Shown here: positions 24,040 through 33,532 of the stretch, piece by piece
How the letters are laid out: the number at the start of each line of letters is the position of its first letter
Position numbering within the stretch: the stretch's first letter is position 1
Assembly (NCBI GenBank): GCA_038226305.1
Contig: JBBRQN010000005.1
Location: 1 to 64,000 of the forward strand
Origin: JASLDZ01 sp038226305
Lineage (GTDB): Bacteria > Pseudomonadota > Alphaproteobacteria > Caulobacterales > Caulobacteraceae
DNA length: 64,000 nt
Direction: 5' to 3'
The notes under the pieces: model-generated
What the model was told of the DNA's origin: nothing
The model's database searches: none
What the model saw: the letters and a program-made list of their open reading frames with translations, nothing else
Program-made: the position numbers and the translations under genes

Positions 24040-27000
24040 ATGTCTTCCGAAGGGCCCCCGCCCCCCGCTTCCAAGCCGATCTTCCTCGACACCTCCGGGC
24101 GTCGCGCGCCGACCCTGCGAGTGGCCGCGGCGCTCGTGGCGGTGGCGGCCGTCCTGCTGCTGGGCAGCTTCGTGTGGAGCGTCGCGCAGTCGCCTCACAC
24201 CGCGGCCTTCGGCATGGAGACCTACGCCCGGCCGCCCCTGCTGAAGCGCCCCGCCAAGCAACTCGCCTCCGCGCGCAAGGCCCTCTTCACGCAGATCTCC
24301 AACGACCGCAGGGCCACGCCCCGCGCCCGGCTGAAGAGCGCCGCCGCGATAACCGGGGCCTACTTCGCCCCGTGGCGCACCACCTCAATCGCCGGCTTTC
24401 GCCTGCACGCCGCCGAGCTGACCCACATCTACCCGGCCTGGCTTTCGCTGACGCCTGACGGTGCGGGGGTCGACAACTCGTTCTGGCGGCCCGACCGTCA
24501 GGCGACCACCAAGGATCTGACCGGCATCGCCCGGGCGGCCGGGGTGCGGATCGTGCCGGTGATCTCCAACGCCCAGTCGGGCGCGTTCGACCTGGCCCGC
24601 GTGAAAGCAATGCTGGCCGACCCCAAGCGGGCCGACGACGTGGCCCGGGCGCTGACCACCTTCGTGCAGGGCAACGGATACCAGGGCCTGCAGGTCGACT
24701 TCGAGCTTCTGGACGCGCCCACCGCCAAGGCCCTGCAGCCGTGGCTCGTGGGGCTCGGCCGGCGCATTCACGCCATCGGGGGCGAGCTTTCCGTCACGAT
24801 CGAGACCGACCTCGACGTGAAGTCCGCCAAGCTCCTCGGCGATGCGTCCGACTATGCGGTGGTCATGGCCTATGACGAGCACGAGGGCTCGAGCGAGCCT
24901 GGCCCCGTCGCCTCCGCCGCCTACACCGAGCGTATGCTGAAGCGCTTCACCGCCGTCCTGGGTGCAGACAGGGTGGTGATGGGCGTCGGTGCCTATGGCT
25001 ACGACTGGACCGTCAAGGACAAGACCGGCATCCCGATCACCAACCAGCAGGCCATCGCCCTGGCCTCGCGTTATCGCGCCGCCGACAAGCCGCAGGACGC
25101 CATCGACTTCGACCCCGTCGCGATGGAGCCCACGTTCCAGTATTTCGACGACAAGAAGCAGCTGCACGAGGTGTGGTTTCTCGACGCCGTCACCGCCCAG
25201 AACGCCCTGACCCTGGCCCGCGCCTATCATGTGCGCGGCGCCGCCCTGTGGGCGCTGGGGATGGAGGACCCCTCCACCTGGGCCGCCTTCGGTCGCAAGG
25301 CCGCCGCCGATCCCGACCTGCGCACGGTGATCGTGCCGGGCGAGGTGCAGTTCATCGGCGAGGGCGAGCTCCTGCGCGTGGTGCGTCGGCCCCAGCCCGG
25401 CTCGCGCACCTACGACACCGATCCCAAGACCGGCCTGATCACCGACGAGAGCTACACGGCCTACCCCTCGGGCTGGCTGGTGAACCGCTCCGGCAACCCG
25501 GAGATGACCCTCGCCCTGACCTTCGATGACGGCCCCGACCCCACCTGGACGCCGAAGATTCTGAAGATCCTCAAAGAGGAGAACGTGCCCGCCACCTTCT
25601 TCATGATCGGCAAGCAGGTGGCCGACTTCCCCGACATCGTTCGCAAGGTCTGGGCCGACGGCAATGAGATCGGCAATCACAGCTTCACCCACCCCAACAT
25701 GGCGCATGTGGGCGAGGAGCGGGTGCGGCTGGAGCTTTCGGCAACGCAGCGGGCGTTTCAGGCGGTGCTCGGCCGATCTCCCGTGCTGTTCCGACCGCCC
25801 TACAACGCCGACTCCGAGCCGCAGAGCTACGGCGAAATCATGCCCATCGCCGTGGCCAACGAGGAGGGTTACGTCGTCGCCGGCGAGACCATCGACCCCA
25901 ACGACTGGGAGACCACCCGCCCCGGCCCCAACGGTGCCCGAATCAAGCTGACGGGGGCCGAGATCACCAAGGAGATCCTGGCCCGCTCCGACTATGGCGA
26001 CTCCATCCTGCTGCATGACGGGGGCGGTGACCGCTCGGCCACGGTCGATTCGCTGAAGGGCACCATCGAAGCCCTGCGGGCCAAAGGCTTCCGCTTCGTG
26101 ACGATGGGTGAGCTCGAAGGGCGCCCCCGCGACCAGACCATGCCCCTGCTCCCCGCCGCCGACCGTTCCATCGCCGCGGTGGACAATGCGGCCTTCACCC
26201 TCAACCGGGTGTTCAACACGGTGCTGTTCTGGGGTTTCGTCTCCGCCATCGGCCTGGGGCTGGCGCGGGTGGCGCTGATGCTGGGCCTCGCCGCCCGCAA
26301 TCGCGCGCCTCGCCCCGCCATCGTCGAGGGTGCGCGGGTGGATGTGCTGGTGGCCGCCTACAACGAGGCGGCGGTGATCGTGCGCACAGTGTCGAGCCTC
26401 CTGGCCACCCGCGGTGCCGACGTGCGCGTGATCGTGGTGGACGACGGCTCAACCGACGGCACGGGCGACGTGGTGCAGAAGGCCTTCGGGGCCGAGCCCC
26501 GGGTGAGCCTGTATCGCAAGCTCAACGGCGGCAAGGCATCGGCGCTGAACGTGGCGCTGGAGCATGCCACCGCCGATGTGGTGGTGGGCGTGGATGCCGA
26601 CACCCAGCTGGCCCCCAACGCCCTGGCGCTCCTGCTGCGCTGGTTCGCCGATCCGGCCATCGGGGCGGTGGCGGGCAATGTGAAGGTGGGCAACCGCAAG
26701 GGGCTGGTCACCCGCTGGCAGTCCATCGAATACATCACGAGCCAGAACGTCGACCGCCGGGCCATGTCGCGGCTCAATGCCATCACCGTGGTGCCGGGCG
26801 CCATCGGGGCCTATCGCGTGGAGGCCCTGCGGCAGGTGGGGGGCTATCGCTCCGACACCCTGGCCGAGGACATGGACCTGACCTGGCGCCTGCGCATCGC
26901 GGGCTGGCGGGCCGTGAACGAGATCGACGCCCTGGCCTACACCGAGGCGCCCGACAGCCTCTCGGCCCTGATGAAGCAGCGCTTCCGCTGGACCTACGGC

Positions 27001-27471
27001 ACCCTGCAGTGCCTGTGGAAGCATCGCCGCGCTACGTTCCACTACGGCTGGTTCGGGGGTCTGGCCCTTCCGACCCTGTGGCTGTTCCAGATCGCGGCCC
27101 AGGTGCTGGCGCCCTTCGTGGACTTGCAGCTCTTGGTGGCGGCGATCGCGTGGGGCACCGACCTTCTCAACCGCCACGCCGACGTGCAGCCCACGTCCGA
27201 CAACTCGCTGTGGCTGGTGCTGTCCATCTACGCCGCGTTCATGGCGCTGGAGGTCGCGGCGGGGGTCGTCGCCTACGCTTTCGATCACGAGGACAAGCGC
27301 GAGCTGTGGCTGTTGCCGACCCAGCGCTTCGTCTACCGCCAGATCATGTACGTAGTCGTCTGGCGCTCGCTGATGCGGGCCTTCGGCGGCGTCGGCCAGG
27401 GCTGGGGCAAGCTGAAACGCACCGGGGCTGTGCGCATGCGCGAAGACGCGCCCGTGGGGCAGGGCGGCTGA
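24040..27471 (+). CDS. Trifunctional GH18 - polysaccharide deacetylase (CE4) - GT2 glycosyltransferase
   Basis: A 1,143-aa fusion. An N-terminal membrane span (about 24-47) leads to a periplasmic GH18-like barrel with the catalytic acid in GLQVDFELLD (about 217). Next is a NodB deacetylase with TFDDGP (about 493), HSFTH, FRPPYN, NDW and LLHDGG motifs. After a span near 724-755 comes a cytoplasmic GT2 domain: AAYNEAAVI, DDGSTDGTG, DADTQ, EDMDLTWRL and QRFRW, then C-terminal spans. The GT2 motifs match processive hexosaminyl synthases (PgaC/NodC-like). One chain could thus polymerise, deacetylate and trim poly-GlcNAc. ATG 24040 is used; GTG 24034 is possible. Confidence 0.9.
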   Translation: MSSEGPPPPASKPIFLDTSGRRAPTLRVAAALVAVAAVLLLGSFVWSVAQSPHTAAFGMETYARPPLLKRPAKQLASARKALFTQISNDRRATPRARLKSAAAITGAYFAPWRTTSIAGFRLHAAELTHIYPAWLSLTPDGAGVDNSFWRPDRQATTKDLTGIARAAGVRIVPVISNAQSGAFDLARVKAMLADPKRADDVARALTTFVQGNGYQGLQVDFELLDAPTAKALQPWLVGLGRRIHAIGGELSVTIETDLDVKSAKLLGDASDYAVVMAYDEHEGSSEPGPVASAAYTERMLKRFTAVLGADRVVMGVGAYGYDWTVKDKTGIPITNQQAIALASRYRAADKPQDAIDFDPVAMEPTFQYFDDKKQLHEVWFLDAVTAQNALTLARAYHVRGAALWALGMEDPSTWAAFGRKAAADPDLRTVIVPGEVQFIGEGELLRVVRRPQPGSRTYDTDPKTGLITDESYTAYPSGWLVNRSGNPEMTLALTFDDGPDPTWTPKILKILKEENVPATFFMIGKQVADFPDIVRKVWADGNEIGNHSFTHPNMAHVGEERVRLELSATQRAFQAVLGRSPVLFRPPYNADSEPQSYGEIMPIAVANEEGYVVAGETIDPNDWETTRPGPNGARIKLTGAEITKEILARSDYGDSILLHDGGGDRSATVDSLKGTIEALRAKGFRFVTMGELEGRPRDQTMPLLPAADRSIAAVDNAAFTLNRVFNTVLFWGFVSAIGLGLARVALMLGLAARNRAPRPAIVEGARVDVLVAAYNEAAVIVRTVSSLLATRGADVRVIVVDDGSTDGTGDVVQKAFGAEPRVSLYRKLNGGKASALNVALEHATADVVVGVDADTQLAPNALALLLRWFADPAIGAVAGNVKVGNRKGLVTRWQSIEYITSQNVDRRAMSRLNAITVVPGAIGAYRVEALRQVGGYRSDTLAEDMDLTWRLRIAGWRAVNEIDALAYTEAPDSLSALMKQRFRWTYGTLQCLWKHRRATFHYGWFGGLALPTLWLFQIAAQVLAPFVDLQLLVAAIAWGTDLLNRHADVQPTSDNSLWLVLSIYAAFMALEVAAGVVAYAFDHEDKRELWLLPTQRFVYRQIMYVVVWRSLMRAFGGVGQGWGKLKRTGAVRMREDAPVGQGG

Positions 27472-27992
27472 TGCGCGAGGGCCCCTCCGATGCCGACCGG
27501 CGCGGTCTGCTGTTCGCCGCGCTCATCGCCGCGACGGGGGCCGGCCTCACCTCCGAGGCGGTGGCCAGCCCGCTCGACCCGGCGCAGACGCAGCTGATCC
27601 TGCCGTCCGATGTGAAGTGGACGACCCCTTTGGGTGCGCCGCCCCGGTCGTTCGAGAGCGCCATGCTCACAGGTGCGCTGGATCGGCCGGGCCTGTACTT
27701 CACCCTGGTGCGCTGGTGGCCGGGGTGGATGAGCGGCCCCCACACCTATGTCACCGACCGACTCTGCGCCGTGGTCTCAGGCACGTGGTGGGTGAACAGC
27801 GGGGCGGATTTCGATCCCGCCGCCTGCATTCCCGCCCCTGCGGGCAGCTTCATCCGCCGGGTCGCGGGCACGCCGCACTATGATGGGGTGATCACCTCGG
27901 CTGCCGGGCCCGCCGTGATCGCCATCGCCGGGATCGCCCCTGTGGGAACGCATTTCCTCGACCCCGGGCAACCCCCGATCCGCAGGCTCTGA
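27471..27992 (+). CDS. Exported cupin-like protein
   Basis: A 173-aa protein whose ATG overlaps the preceding stop (TGATG), so it is coupled to the glycosyltransferase fusion. The N terminus DRRGLLFAALIAATGAG looks like a twin-arginine or Sec signal. The core has YFTLVRWWPGWMSGPHTYV, CAVVSGTWWVNSGA, and a late GSFIRRVAGTPHYDG, laid out like a single cupin barrel with two conserved histidines. No enzyme activity can be assigned. Co-expression suggests a link to envelope polysaccharide, but this is only context. Confidence 0.6.
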   Translation: MREGPSDADRRGLLFAALIAATGAGLTSEAVASPLDPAQTQLILPSDVKWTTPLGAPPRSFESAMLTGALDRPGLYFTLVRWWPGWMSGPHTYVTDRLCAVVSGTWWVNSGADFDPAACIPAPAGSFIRRVAGTPHYDGVITSAAGPAVIAIAGIAPVGTHFLDPGQPPIRRL

Positions 27993-27997
27993 ACGGG

Positions 27998-29566
27998 CTA
28001 GGCCGAGGGGGCGTTCGCCACGTAGGCGTCGCGCAACTCGCGCTTGAGCACCTTGCCGATGGCCGAGCGTGGCAGGGCGTCGGACAGGCGCAGGTCGGCC
28101 ACGCGCTGGGTCTTGCCGACGCGGGCGTTCACCCAGGCCTTCACCTCGTCGGCCGTGGCAGCGGAGCCGGGCTTGAGAGCCACGTAGGCCACCGGCGTTT
28201 CGCCCCAGGCGTCCGAGGGCACGCCGATCACCGCGCTCTCGGCCACGTCGGGGTGCTGGTGCAGCTCGTGCTCGATGTCGCTGGGGTAGATGTTGAAGCC
28301 GCCGGAGATGATCATGTCCTTCTTGCGATCCATGAGCGTCAGGAAGCCCTCCTCGTCGAAGCGGCCCACGTCGCCGGTGCGGATCCAGCGGCCGCCGTCC
28401 GCGTCGCGCCACTCGGCCTCGGCCGTCTTGCCGGGCTGGTTGTGGTAGCCGACCATCATCGAGGCCGAGCGGCCCACCACCTCGCCGATCTCGCCGGGGG
28501 GCAGGAGCGCGCCCTCCTCGTCGATCACCTGCATCTCGTGGCCGGGCATGGGGCGGCCCACGGTGCCCAGCTTGTCCGGATGGTCGTGCGCCAGAAGCAT
28601 GCAGGAGCCGCCGCCCTCGGTCATGCCGTAGAACTCGGTGAGGCCGCCGGGCCAGCGGGCCAGGATGTCAGCCTTCAGCGCCGAGCCGAAGGGGGCCGAG
28701 GTGCAGAACTTCATCCGATAGGTCGAGAGGTCGTAGGCGTCGAAGTCGGCCCGCTCCATCAGGCGTCGGTACTGTACGGGCACCAGCATGGTGTGGGTGG
28801 CGCGGTGCCGCTGGCTGAGCCCCAGGAACTTCTCGGCGTCGAACTTGGACATCAGCACCAGCGTGCCGCCCCAGGCCAGGGTGGGGATCACGCTCACCAG
28901 CGTCGTGTTCGAATACAGGGGGGTCGAGACGACGGTGATCGCTTCGCCGTCGTAGAAGGCTGAGCGCATCTGGTGCCAGCGCATGATGTTGGGCTGCACG
29001 ATCCCTTTGGGCGCGCCGGTCGTGCCCGAGGAGTAGATGATGTTGAAGGCGTCGTTCGGCTGAGCCTCTACCGGTGCCGGCTTCGCACCTGCAGTGGCGA
29101 GCCAGGCGGCGAAGTCGGTGCCCGCATCCGAGCCGTCGGTGGCGATGCGCTTGGCCGTTATGCGGTCGGCTACCGGTGCCAGCGTCCTGGCTGTCGCCGC
29201 GTCGAGGAACAGCACGGGCGAGCCGCAGTCCTCCAGCATCACCAGGAGGGACTCGGCGGTGGAGCTCGGCGCGAGGGGGGCGGCGGCCGCCCCGAGGCGC
29301 AGGGCCGCGAGGAACACCACCACGTACTCCAGAGAGCTGAGGGCGCAGACCGCCGCCGCTCCGCCCGGCTTCACCCCGTCGCGAGAGAGGGCGACCGCGG
29401 CGCGATCCACCAGGGTATCGAGCTCGCCGTAGGTGGTGTGGCGCTCCCCATCGATCACTGCCGGATGGTCCGGCCGCTCCTGCGCGTGCAGGCGAAGCAC
29501 CTGCGGCAGGGTCGAGAACGGCTGCTCGAACAGGGTGGCCAGGGCAGCGGAGGGGGGCATCGGCAT
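27998..29566 (-). CDS. AMP-forming acyl-CoA synthetase / ligase
   Basis: A 522-aa ANL-superfamily enzyme. Motifs: P-loop YSSGTTGAPKGIV, the acyl pocket and ATP motif TEFYGMTEGGG, RTGDVGRFDEEG (Asp of the hinge region) and the C-terminal catalytic lysine in PRSAIGKVLKREL. It activates a carboxylic acid as acyl-AMP and transfers it to CoA. Substrate is not evident; the pocket is not diagnostic. ATG 29566 is used. It follows cysA on the same strand with a 56-base gap, but no relation to sulfate assimilation is expected. Confidence 0.87.
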   Translation of the reverse strand: MPMPPSAALATLFEQPFSTLPQVLRLHAQERPDHPAVIDGERHTTYGELDTLVDRAAVALSRDGVKPGGAAAVCALSSLEYVVVFLAALRLGAAAAPLAPSSTAESLLVMLEDCGSPVLFLDAATARTLAPVADRITAKRIATDGSDAGTDFAAWLATAGAKPAPVEAQPNDAFNIIYSSGTTGAPKGIVQPNIMRWHQMRSAFYDGEAITVVSTPLYSNTTLVSVIPTLAWGGTLVLMSKFDAEKFLGLSQRHRATHTMLVPVQYRRLMERADFDAYDLSTYRMKFCTSAPFGSALKADILARWPGGLTEFYGMTEGGGSCMLLAHDHPDKLGTVGRPMPGHEMQVIDEEGALLPPGEIGEVVGRSASMMVGYHNQPGKTAEAEWRDADGGRWIRTGDVGRFDEEGFLTLMDRKKDMIISGGFNIYPSDIEHELHQHPDVAESAVIGVPSDAWGETPVAYVALKPGSAATADEVKAWVNARVGKTQRVADLRLSDALPRSAIGKVLKRELRDAYVANAPSA

Positions 29567-29622
29567 GGCAGGCGTTATGGCGCACCAGGCCCTCCTCCGC
29601 AAAGCGGGGGAGGTGTCAGGCG

Positions 29623-30681
29623 TCAGAACACCTGGAAGCGTCTGGGTCGCAGGAACACCGGCGCGCCGGGGGCCAGGTCCGACACGCCGTCCACCGCCAG
29701 CTCCACCGGGTCGGCGGCCCCGTTCAGCCGCACCAGCAGACGGGTGCGGGCACCCACCGGGCGCGCTTCGGCCACCACCGCTGGCAGGCCGGGGCCTTCG
29801 CGGGAGACCTCGACAGCCTCCGGCCGCACATGCGCGGAGGCCTCGCCAGCGGCCTCTCCGCCTGCGCCGACCCGCTCCGCCGCCCAGCCGCCGAAATGTC
29901 CGCCGCCCTCTGTCAGCGTCACCGGCAGGCGCACGCAGCCGCCGAGGAACTCGAACACGAAGGGGTCGGCCGGGCTTGCGTAGAGTTCTGAGGGAGAGCC
30001 GGTCTGCACCACCTTGCCGAGGCGCATCACGGCCACCCGGTCGGCCAGCTCCAGCGCCTCCTCTTGATCGTGGGTGACGAAGACGGTGGTGAGGTTGAGC
30101 TCGCCCTGCAGCTGGCGTACCCACCCCCGCAGCTCCACCCGCACCTTGGCGTCGAGCGCGCCGAAGGGCTCGTCGAGCAGCAGAAGGTCAGGCTGGATCG
30201 CCAGCGCCCGGGCCAGGGCAACCCGCTGGCGCTGCCCGCCGGAGAGCTGGGCGGGGAAGCGCTTGGCCATTTCGCCCAGCTGCACCCGCTCGAGCAGAGC
30301 CTGCACCCGCTCGGCGATCGCCTTGCCCGTGGGGCGTTCGGCGCGGGGCTTGGCCTTGAGGCCGAAGGCGATGTTCTGGGCGGCCGTCATGTGACGGAAC
30401 AGGGCGTAGTGCTGGAACACCATGCCGATCCGGCGATGCCGCGGCGGGATGCTAAGGAGGTCGCGGCCCTGGAAGGTCACCGTGCCCGCATCCGGCTGCT
30501 CCAGCCCGGCGATGATGCGCAGGAGCGTAGTCTTGCCCGAGCCGGAGGGGCCGAGCAGCGCCAGGATCTCGCCCTCGCGCACCTCCACGTCGGCACCCTC
30601 CAGCGCAGCGGAGCGGCCGAAGCGCTTCACCACGCCGGAGACCTTGAGGGCGGCGCCGATGGCCGGGGAGGGTTCGGTCAC
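29623..30681 (-). CDS. cysA: Sulfate/thiosulfate ABC transporter ATP-binding protein
   Basis: A 352-aa ATPase. Walker A is LGPSGSGKTT, the signature is LSGGQRQRVALARALA, Walker B is LLLLDEPFGALD, and VTHDQEEALELADRV contains the switch His. The C-terminal 100 residues form the regulatory TOBE-like extension usual in CysA. GTG 30681 is four bases after the cysW stop. It is the last gene of the cysH-cysP-cysT-cysW-cysA run. Confidence 0.94.
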   Translation of the reverse strand: MTEPSPAIGAALKVSGVVKRFGRSAALEGADVEVREGEILALLGPSGSGKTTLLRIIAGLEQPDAGTVTFQGRDLLSIPPRHRRIGMVFQHYALFRHMTAAQNIAFGLKAKPRAERPTGKAIAERVQALLERVQLGEMAKRFPAQLSGGQRQRVALARALAIQPDLLLLDEPFGALDAKVRVELRGWVRQLQGELNLTTVFVTHDQEEALELADRVAVMRLGKVVQTGSPSELYASPADPFVFEFLGGCVRLPVTLTEGGGHFGGWAAERVGAGGEAAGEASAHVRPEAVEVSREGPGLPAVVAEARPVGARTRLLVRLNGAADPVELAVDGVSDLAPGAPVFLRPRRFQVF

Positions 30682-30685
30682 GGCC

Positions 30686-31531
30686 TCATCGCCCGGCCCC
30701 GCGGGCGAGCCCGTCCGGGTGGAGATGCTCCAGCGCGGCTTTTGCGGCGAGGGTGACGAGAGCGAGGGAAGCGAGGAGCGCCGCGCAGGCGAAGGCTCCG
30801 ACCATGTCGTAGTCATTGTACAAGACCTCGATGTGGAGCGGCAGGGTGTTGGTGGCCCCCCGGATGTGGCCGGAGACGACGGAGACGGCACCGAATTCGC
30901 CCATCGCCCGGGCGGTGGAGAGAAGGATTCCGTAGAGCAGCGCCCAGCGCACGTTGGGCAGGGTGACCAGCACGAAGGTGCGCAGAGGCCCGGCCCCAAG
31001 GGTTGCGGCTGCGTGCTCCTCGTCCCGCCCCTGCGCCTGCATCAGGGGGATGAGCTCCCGCGCCACGAAGGGCAGGCTGACGAACAGGGTTGCGAGAACG
31101 AGGCCGGGGAGGGCGAAGACGATCTTCAGGTCGTGGTCTCGCAACCAGGGTCCGAACCAGCCCGACGCCCCGAACAGGAGCACCCAGACGAGCCCCGAGA
31201 TCACCGGCGATACCGAGAACGGCAGGTCGATCAGGGTGACGAGGAGGTTCTTGCCCCGGAAGTCGAACTTGGTCACCGCCCAGGCGGCGGCCAGTCCGAA
31301 CAGGGCGTTCAGGGGCACGCAGATGGCGGCCACCAGGAGGGTGAGGCGCACGGCGGCCAGGGCATCCGGCTCCAGCACCTTTTCCCGGGCGATCTCGAAG
31401 CCCTTCTTGAAGGCCTCGACGAAAACGATCGCCAGCGGCAGGCCGACCATCAGCCCCAGCCAAGCGAGGGCCAGGCCGATCAGGGCGAAACTCGCCGCCG
31501 GGTTGCGCATGGCGCGGGAGGGGGTGCTCAC
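30686..31531 (-). CDS. cysW: Sulfate ABC transporter permease CysW
   Basis: A 281-aa inner-membrane permease with about six spans. The permease EAA loop that contacts CysA is seen around QAQGRDEEHAAATLGAGPLRT, and RAMGEFGAVSVVSGHIRG is typical of CysW. GTG 31531 overlaps the cysT stop by four bases, so the permeases are translationally coupled. It pairs with CysT to form the channel. Confidence 0.93.
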   Translation of the reverse strand: MSTPSRAMRNPAASFALIGLALAWLGLMVGLPLAIVFVEAFKKGFEIAREKVLEPDALAAVRLTLLVAAICVPLNALFGLAAAWAVTKFDFRGKNLLVTLIDLPFSVSPVISGLVWVLLFGASGWFGPWLRDHDLKIVFALPGLVLATLFVSLPFVARELIPLMQAQGRDEEHAAATLGAGPLRTFVLVTLPNVRWALLYGILLSTARAMGEFGAVSVVSGHIRGATNTLPLHIEVLYNDYDMVGAFACAALLASLALVTLAAKAALEHLHPDGLARGAGR

Positions 31532-32406
31532 GCCGCTTCGCTCCCGAATCGGGCGGCGCGAAGCTGCACGGCGTTGATCACGAGAAGCGCCACCAGCGAG
31601 ATGAGGAGCATGGACAGCCCCACCGCAGCGGCCCCGGCGTAGTCGTACTGCTCCAGCTTGGTGATGATCAGGAGCGGCGCGATCTCGGATTTGTAGGGCA
31701 TGTTGCCCGCCAGGAAGATCACCGAGCCGTACTCGCCCACCCCCCGCGCGAAGGCGAGGGCGAAGCCGGTGATGAGAGCCGGGGTGAGCGCGGGCAGGAT
31801 CACCGTCGCGAAGCGTTTGGCGGCCCCTGCGCCAAGCAAGAGCGCGGCCTCCTCCACCTCTTGATCCAGGTCTTCCAGCACCGGCTGAACCTGCCGCACC
31901 ACGAAGGGCAGGCCGACGAACAGCATCGCCACGAACACTCCGATAGGCGTGTAGGCGATCTTGATCCCGAGCGGCTCGACGAGGTGGCCAATCCAGCCGT
32001 TGGGAGCGTAGAGCGCCGAAAGCGCGATGCCCGCCACGGCCGTCGGCAGGGCGAACGGCAGGTCCACCGCCGCATCCAGAAGGCGCTTGCCGGGAAAGCG
32101 CTCGCGCACCAGCACCCAGGCGATCAGCAGCCCCATCGGCAGGTTCACCGCCGCCGCGAGGAACGCTGCCCCGAACGACAGCCGCAGCGCCGCCAGCACC
32201 CGAGCGTCGCTCACCGTGTGCCAGACGCCTGTGAGTCCCGACTCCCACGGCCGCACGGCCAGGGCCGCCAGGGGAATCAGAACGATCAGGCTCAAGTAGG
32301 CGAGGGTGAATCCCATCGCGGGCACGAACCCGCCCACCACGCCGCGTGAGCGACGCGCCCGCAACGCCCAGCTAAGCAAAATGGGGCGCGGCGCGGCGAG
32401 GATCAT
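31528..32406 (-). CDS. cysT: Sulfate ABC transporter permease CysT
   Basis: A 292-aa permease with about six spans. The coupling loop EDLDQEVEEAALLLGAGAAKR and the RGVGEYGSVIFLAGNMPYKSE segment match CysT/CysU. Its ATG overlaps the cysP stop (ATGA) and its stop overlaps the cysW start, giving a tightly coupled transport operon. Confidence 0.93.
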   Translation of the reverse strand: MILAAPRPILLSWALRARRSRGVVGGFVPAMGFTLAYLSLIVLIPLAALAVRPWESGLTGVWHTVSDARVLAALRLSFGAAFLAAAVNLPMGLLIAWVLVRERFPGKRLLDAAVDLPFALPTAVAGIALSALYAPNGWIGHLVEPLGIKIAYTPIGVFVAMLFVGLPFVVRQVQPVLEDLDQEVEEAALLLGAGAAKRFATVILPALTPALITGFALAFARGVGEYGSVIFLAGNMPYKSEIAPLLIITKLEQYDYAGAAAVGLSMLLISLVALLVINAVQLRAARFGSEAA

Positions 32407-33485
32407 TTCGGCTTGTAGATGCGGTCGAACACTCCGCCGTCGGCGAAGTGGGCCGCCTGCGCCTTGGCCCAGCCCCCGAAGGTGTCGTCGACGGTGAAGA
32501 GGCGGATGGCCGGGAAGCTCGCCGCGTATTTCCGGGCCGCGTTGCCGTCGATCGGTCGGTAGAAGTTCCGGGCGATGATGTCCTGCGCGAAGGGCGTGTA
32601 GAGGAACTTCAGATAGGCCTCGGCCACGGCGCGGGTCTTGCGCTTGTCCACCACGCGATCGACCACGGCGACGGGCGGCTCGGCGCGGATCGAGACGGGG
32701 GGCACGATGATCTGGAAGTTGTCCTTCCCGAACTCGTCCAGCGCCAGGTTCGCCTCGTTTTCCCAGGACAGCAGCACGTCGCCGAGCCCGCGCTGGGCGA
32801 AGGTGACGGTGGAGCCCCGGGCGCCGGAATCGAGCACCGGCACGTTGCGATAGAGCGCCTCGACGTAGGACTGCGCCCTCTGCGGGTTGCCGCCCGGAGC
32901 GCGCTGCGCCTGACCCCAGGCCGCGAGATAGGCCCAGCGTGCGCCGCCGGACGTCTTGGGGTTCGAGGCGATGACGCTGACGCCGGGCTTCACGAGATCG
33001 CCCCAGTCGCGGATGCCCTTGGGGTTCCCCTTGCGCACCAGGAACACGATGGTCGAGGTGTAGGGCGTGGAATTGCTAGGCAGGCGCTTCTGCCAGTCGG
33101 GCGGGAGCAGTTTGGCGCGGACGGCGATCTCGTCGATATCGTAGGCGAGGGCGAGTGTTACGACGTCGGCATCCAGCCCGTCGATCACCGCGCGGGCCTG
33201 CTTGCCGGAGCCGCCGTGGCTCTGGTTGACGGTCACCGGCTGGCCGCCGTGGCTGGCGGCCCAGGCTTTGGCGAACTCGCCGTTGATGGCCTTGTAGAGC
33301 TCGCGGGTGGGATCGTAGCTTACATTGAGCAGCGTCAGCGGCGGGGGGGCTGCCACGGCGCGGGCGGTCGGCGCGAAGGCCGCGGCCGCCGCCAGCACCA
33401 ACCCGCCAGCGCCGGCGGTGGCCAGGAGGGCACGGCGGCCCAGGGTGCGCGGGGTGGGTGCTGTCGGGGTCACGTCGTCGGTCAT
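32403..33485 (-). CDS. cysP: Periplasmic sulfate-binding protein
   Basis: A 360-aa solute-binding protein. The twin-arginine-containing leader RTLGRRALLATAGAGGLVLA suggests export, possibly by Tat. The mature part has LLNVSYDPTRELYKAINGEF and NQSHGGSGKQARAVIDGLDA, hallmark stretches of Sbp/CysP that line the sulfate site, and DVLLSWENEANLA further on. It could bind sulfate or thiosulfate (Sbp versus CysP cannot be separated by eye). It lies 47 bases downstream of cysH. Confidence 0.93.
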   Translation of the reverse strand: MTDDVTPTAPTPRTLGRRALLATAGAGGLVLAAAAAFAPTARAVAAPPPLTLLNVSYDPTRELYKAINGEFAKAWAASHGGQPVTVNQSHGGSGKQARAVIDGLDADVVTLALAYDIDEIAVRAKLLPPDWQKRLPSNSTPYTSTIVFLVRKGNPKGIRDWGDLVKPGVSVIASNPKTSGGARWAYLAAWGQAQRAPGGNPQRAQSYVEALYRNVPVLDSGARGSTVTFAQRGLGDVLLSWENEANLALDEFGKDNFQIIVPPVSIRAEPPVAVVDRVVDKRKTRAVAEAYLKFLYTPFAQDIIARNFYRPIDGNAARKYAASFPAIRLFTVDDTFGGWAKAQAAHFADGGVFDRIYKPK

Positions 33486-33532
33486 GGTCGTCCTCGGCGG
33501 CGGCGTTGAGCGTGTCGTCGGTGCGGGGCGGA

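Noticed and set aside
22350..24458. A 700-codon plus-strand frame across three genes
   Set aside because: It runs out of frame through the flippase-like gene, antisense to the CDP-alcohol transferase and into the GH18 fusion, and reads as Arg/Ala/Gly-rich noise.
24385..26016. Minus-strand frame of about 540 codons opposite the GH18-CE4-GT2 gene
   Set aside because: Shadow of a gene with intact catalytic motifs; the frame has no recognisable domain.
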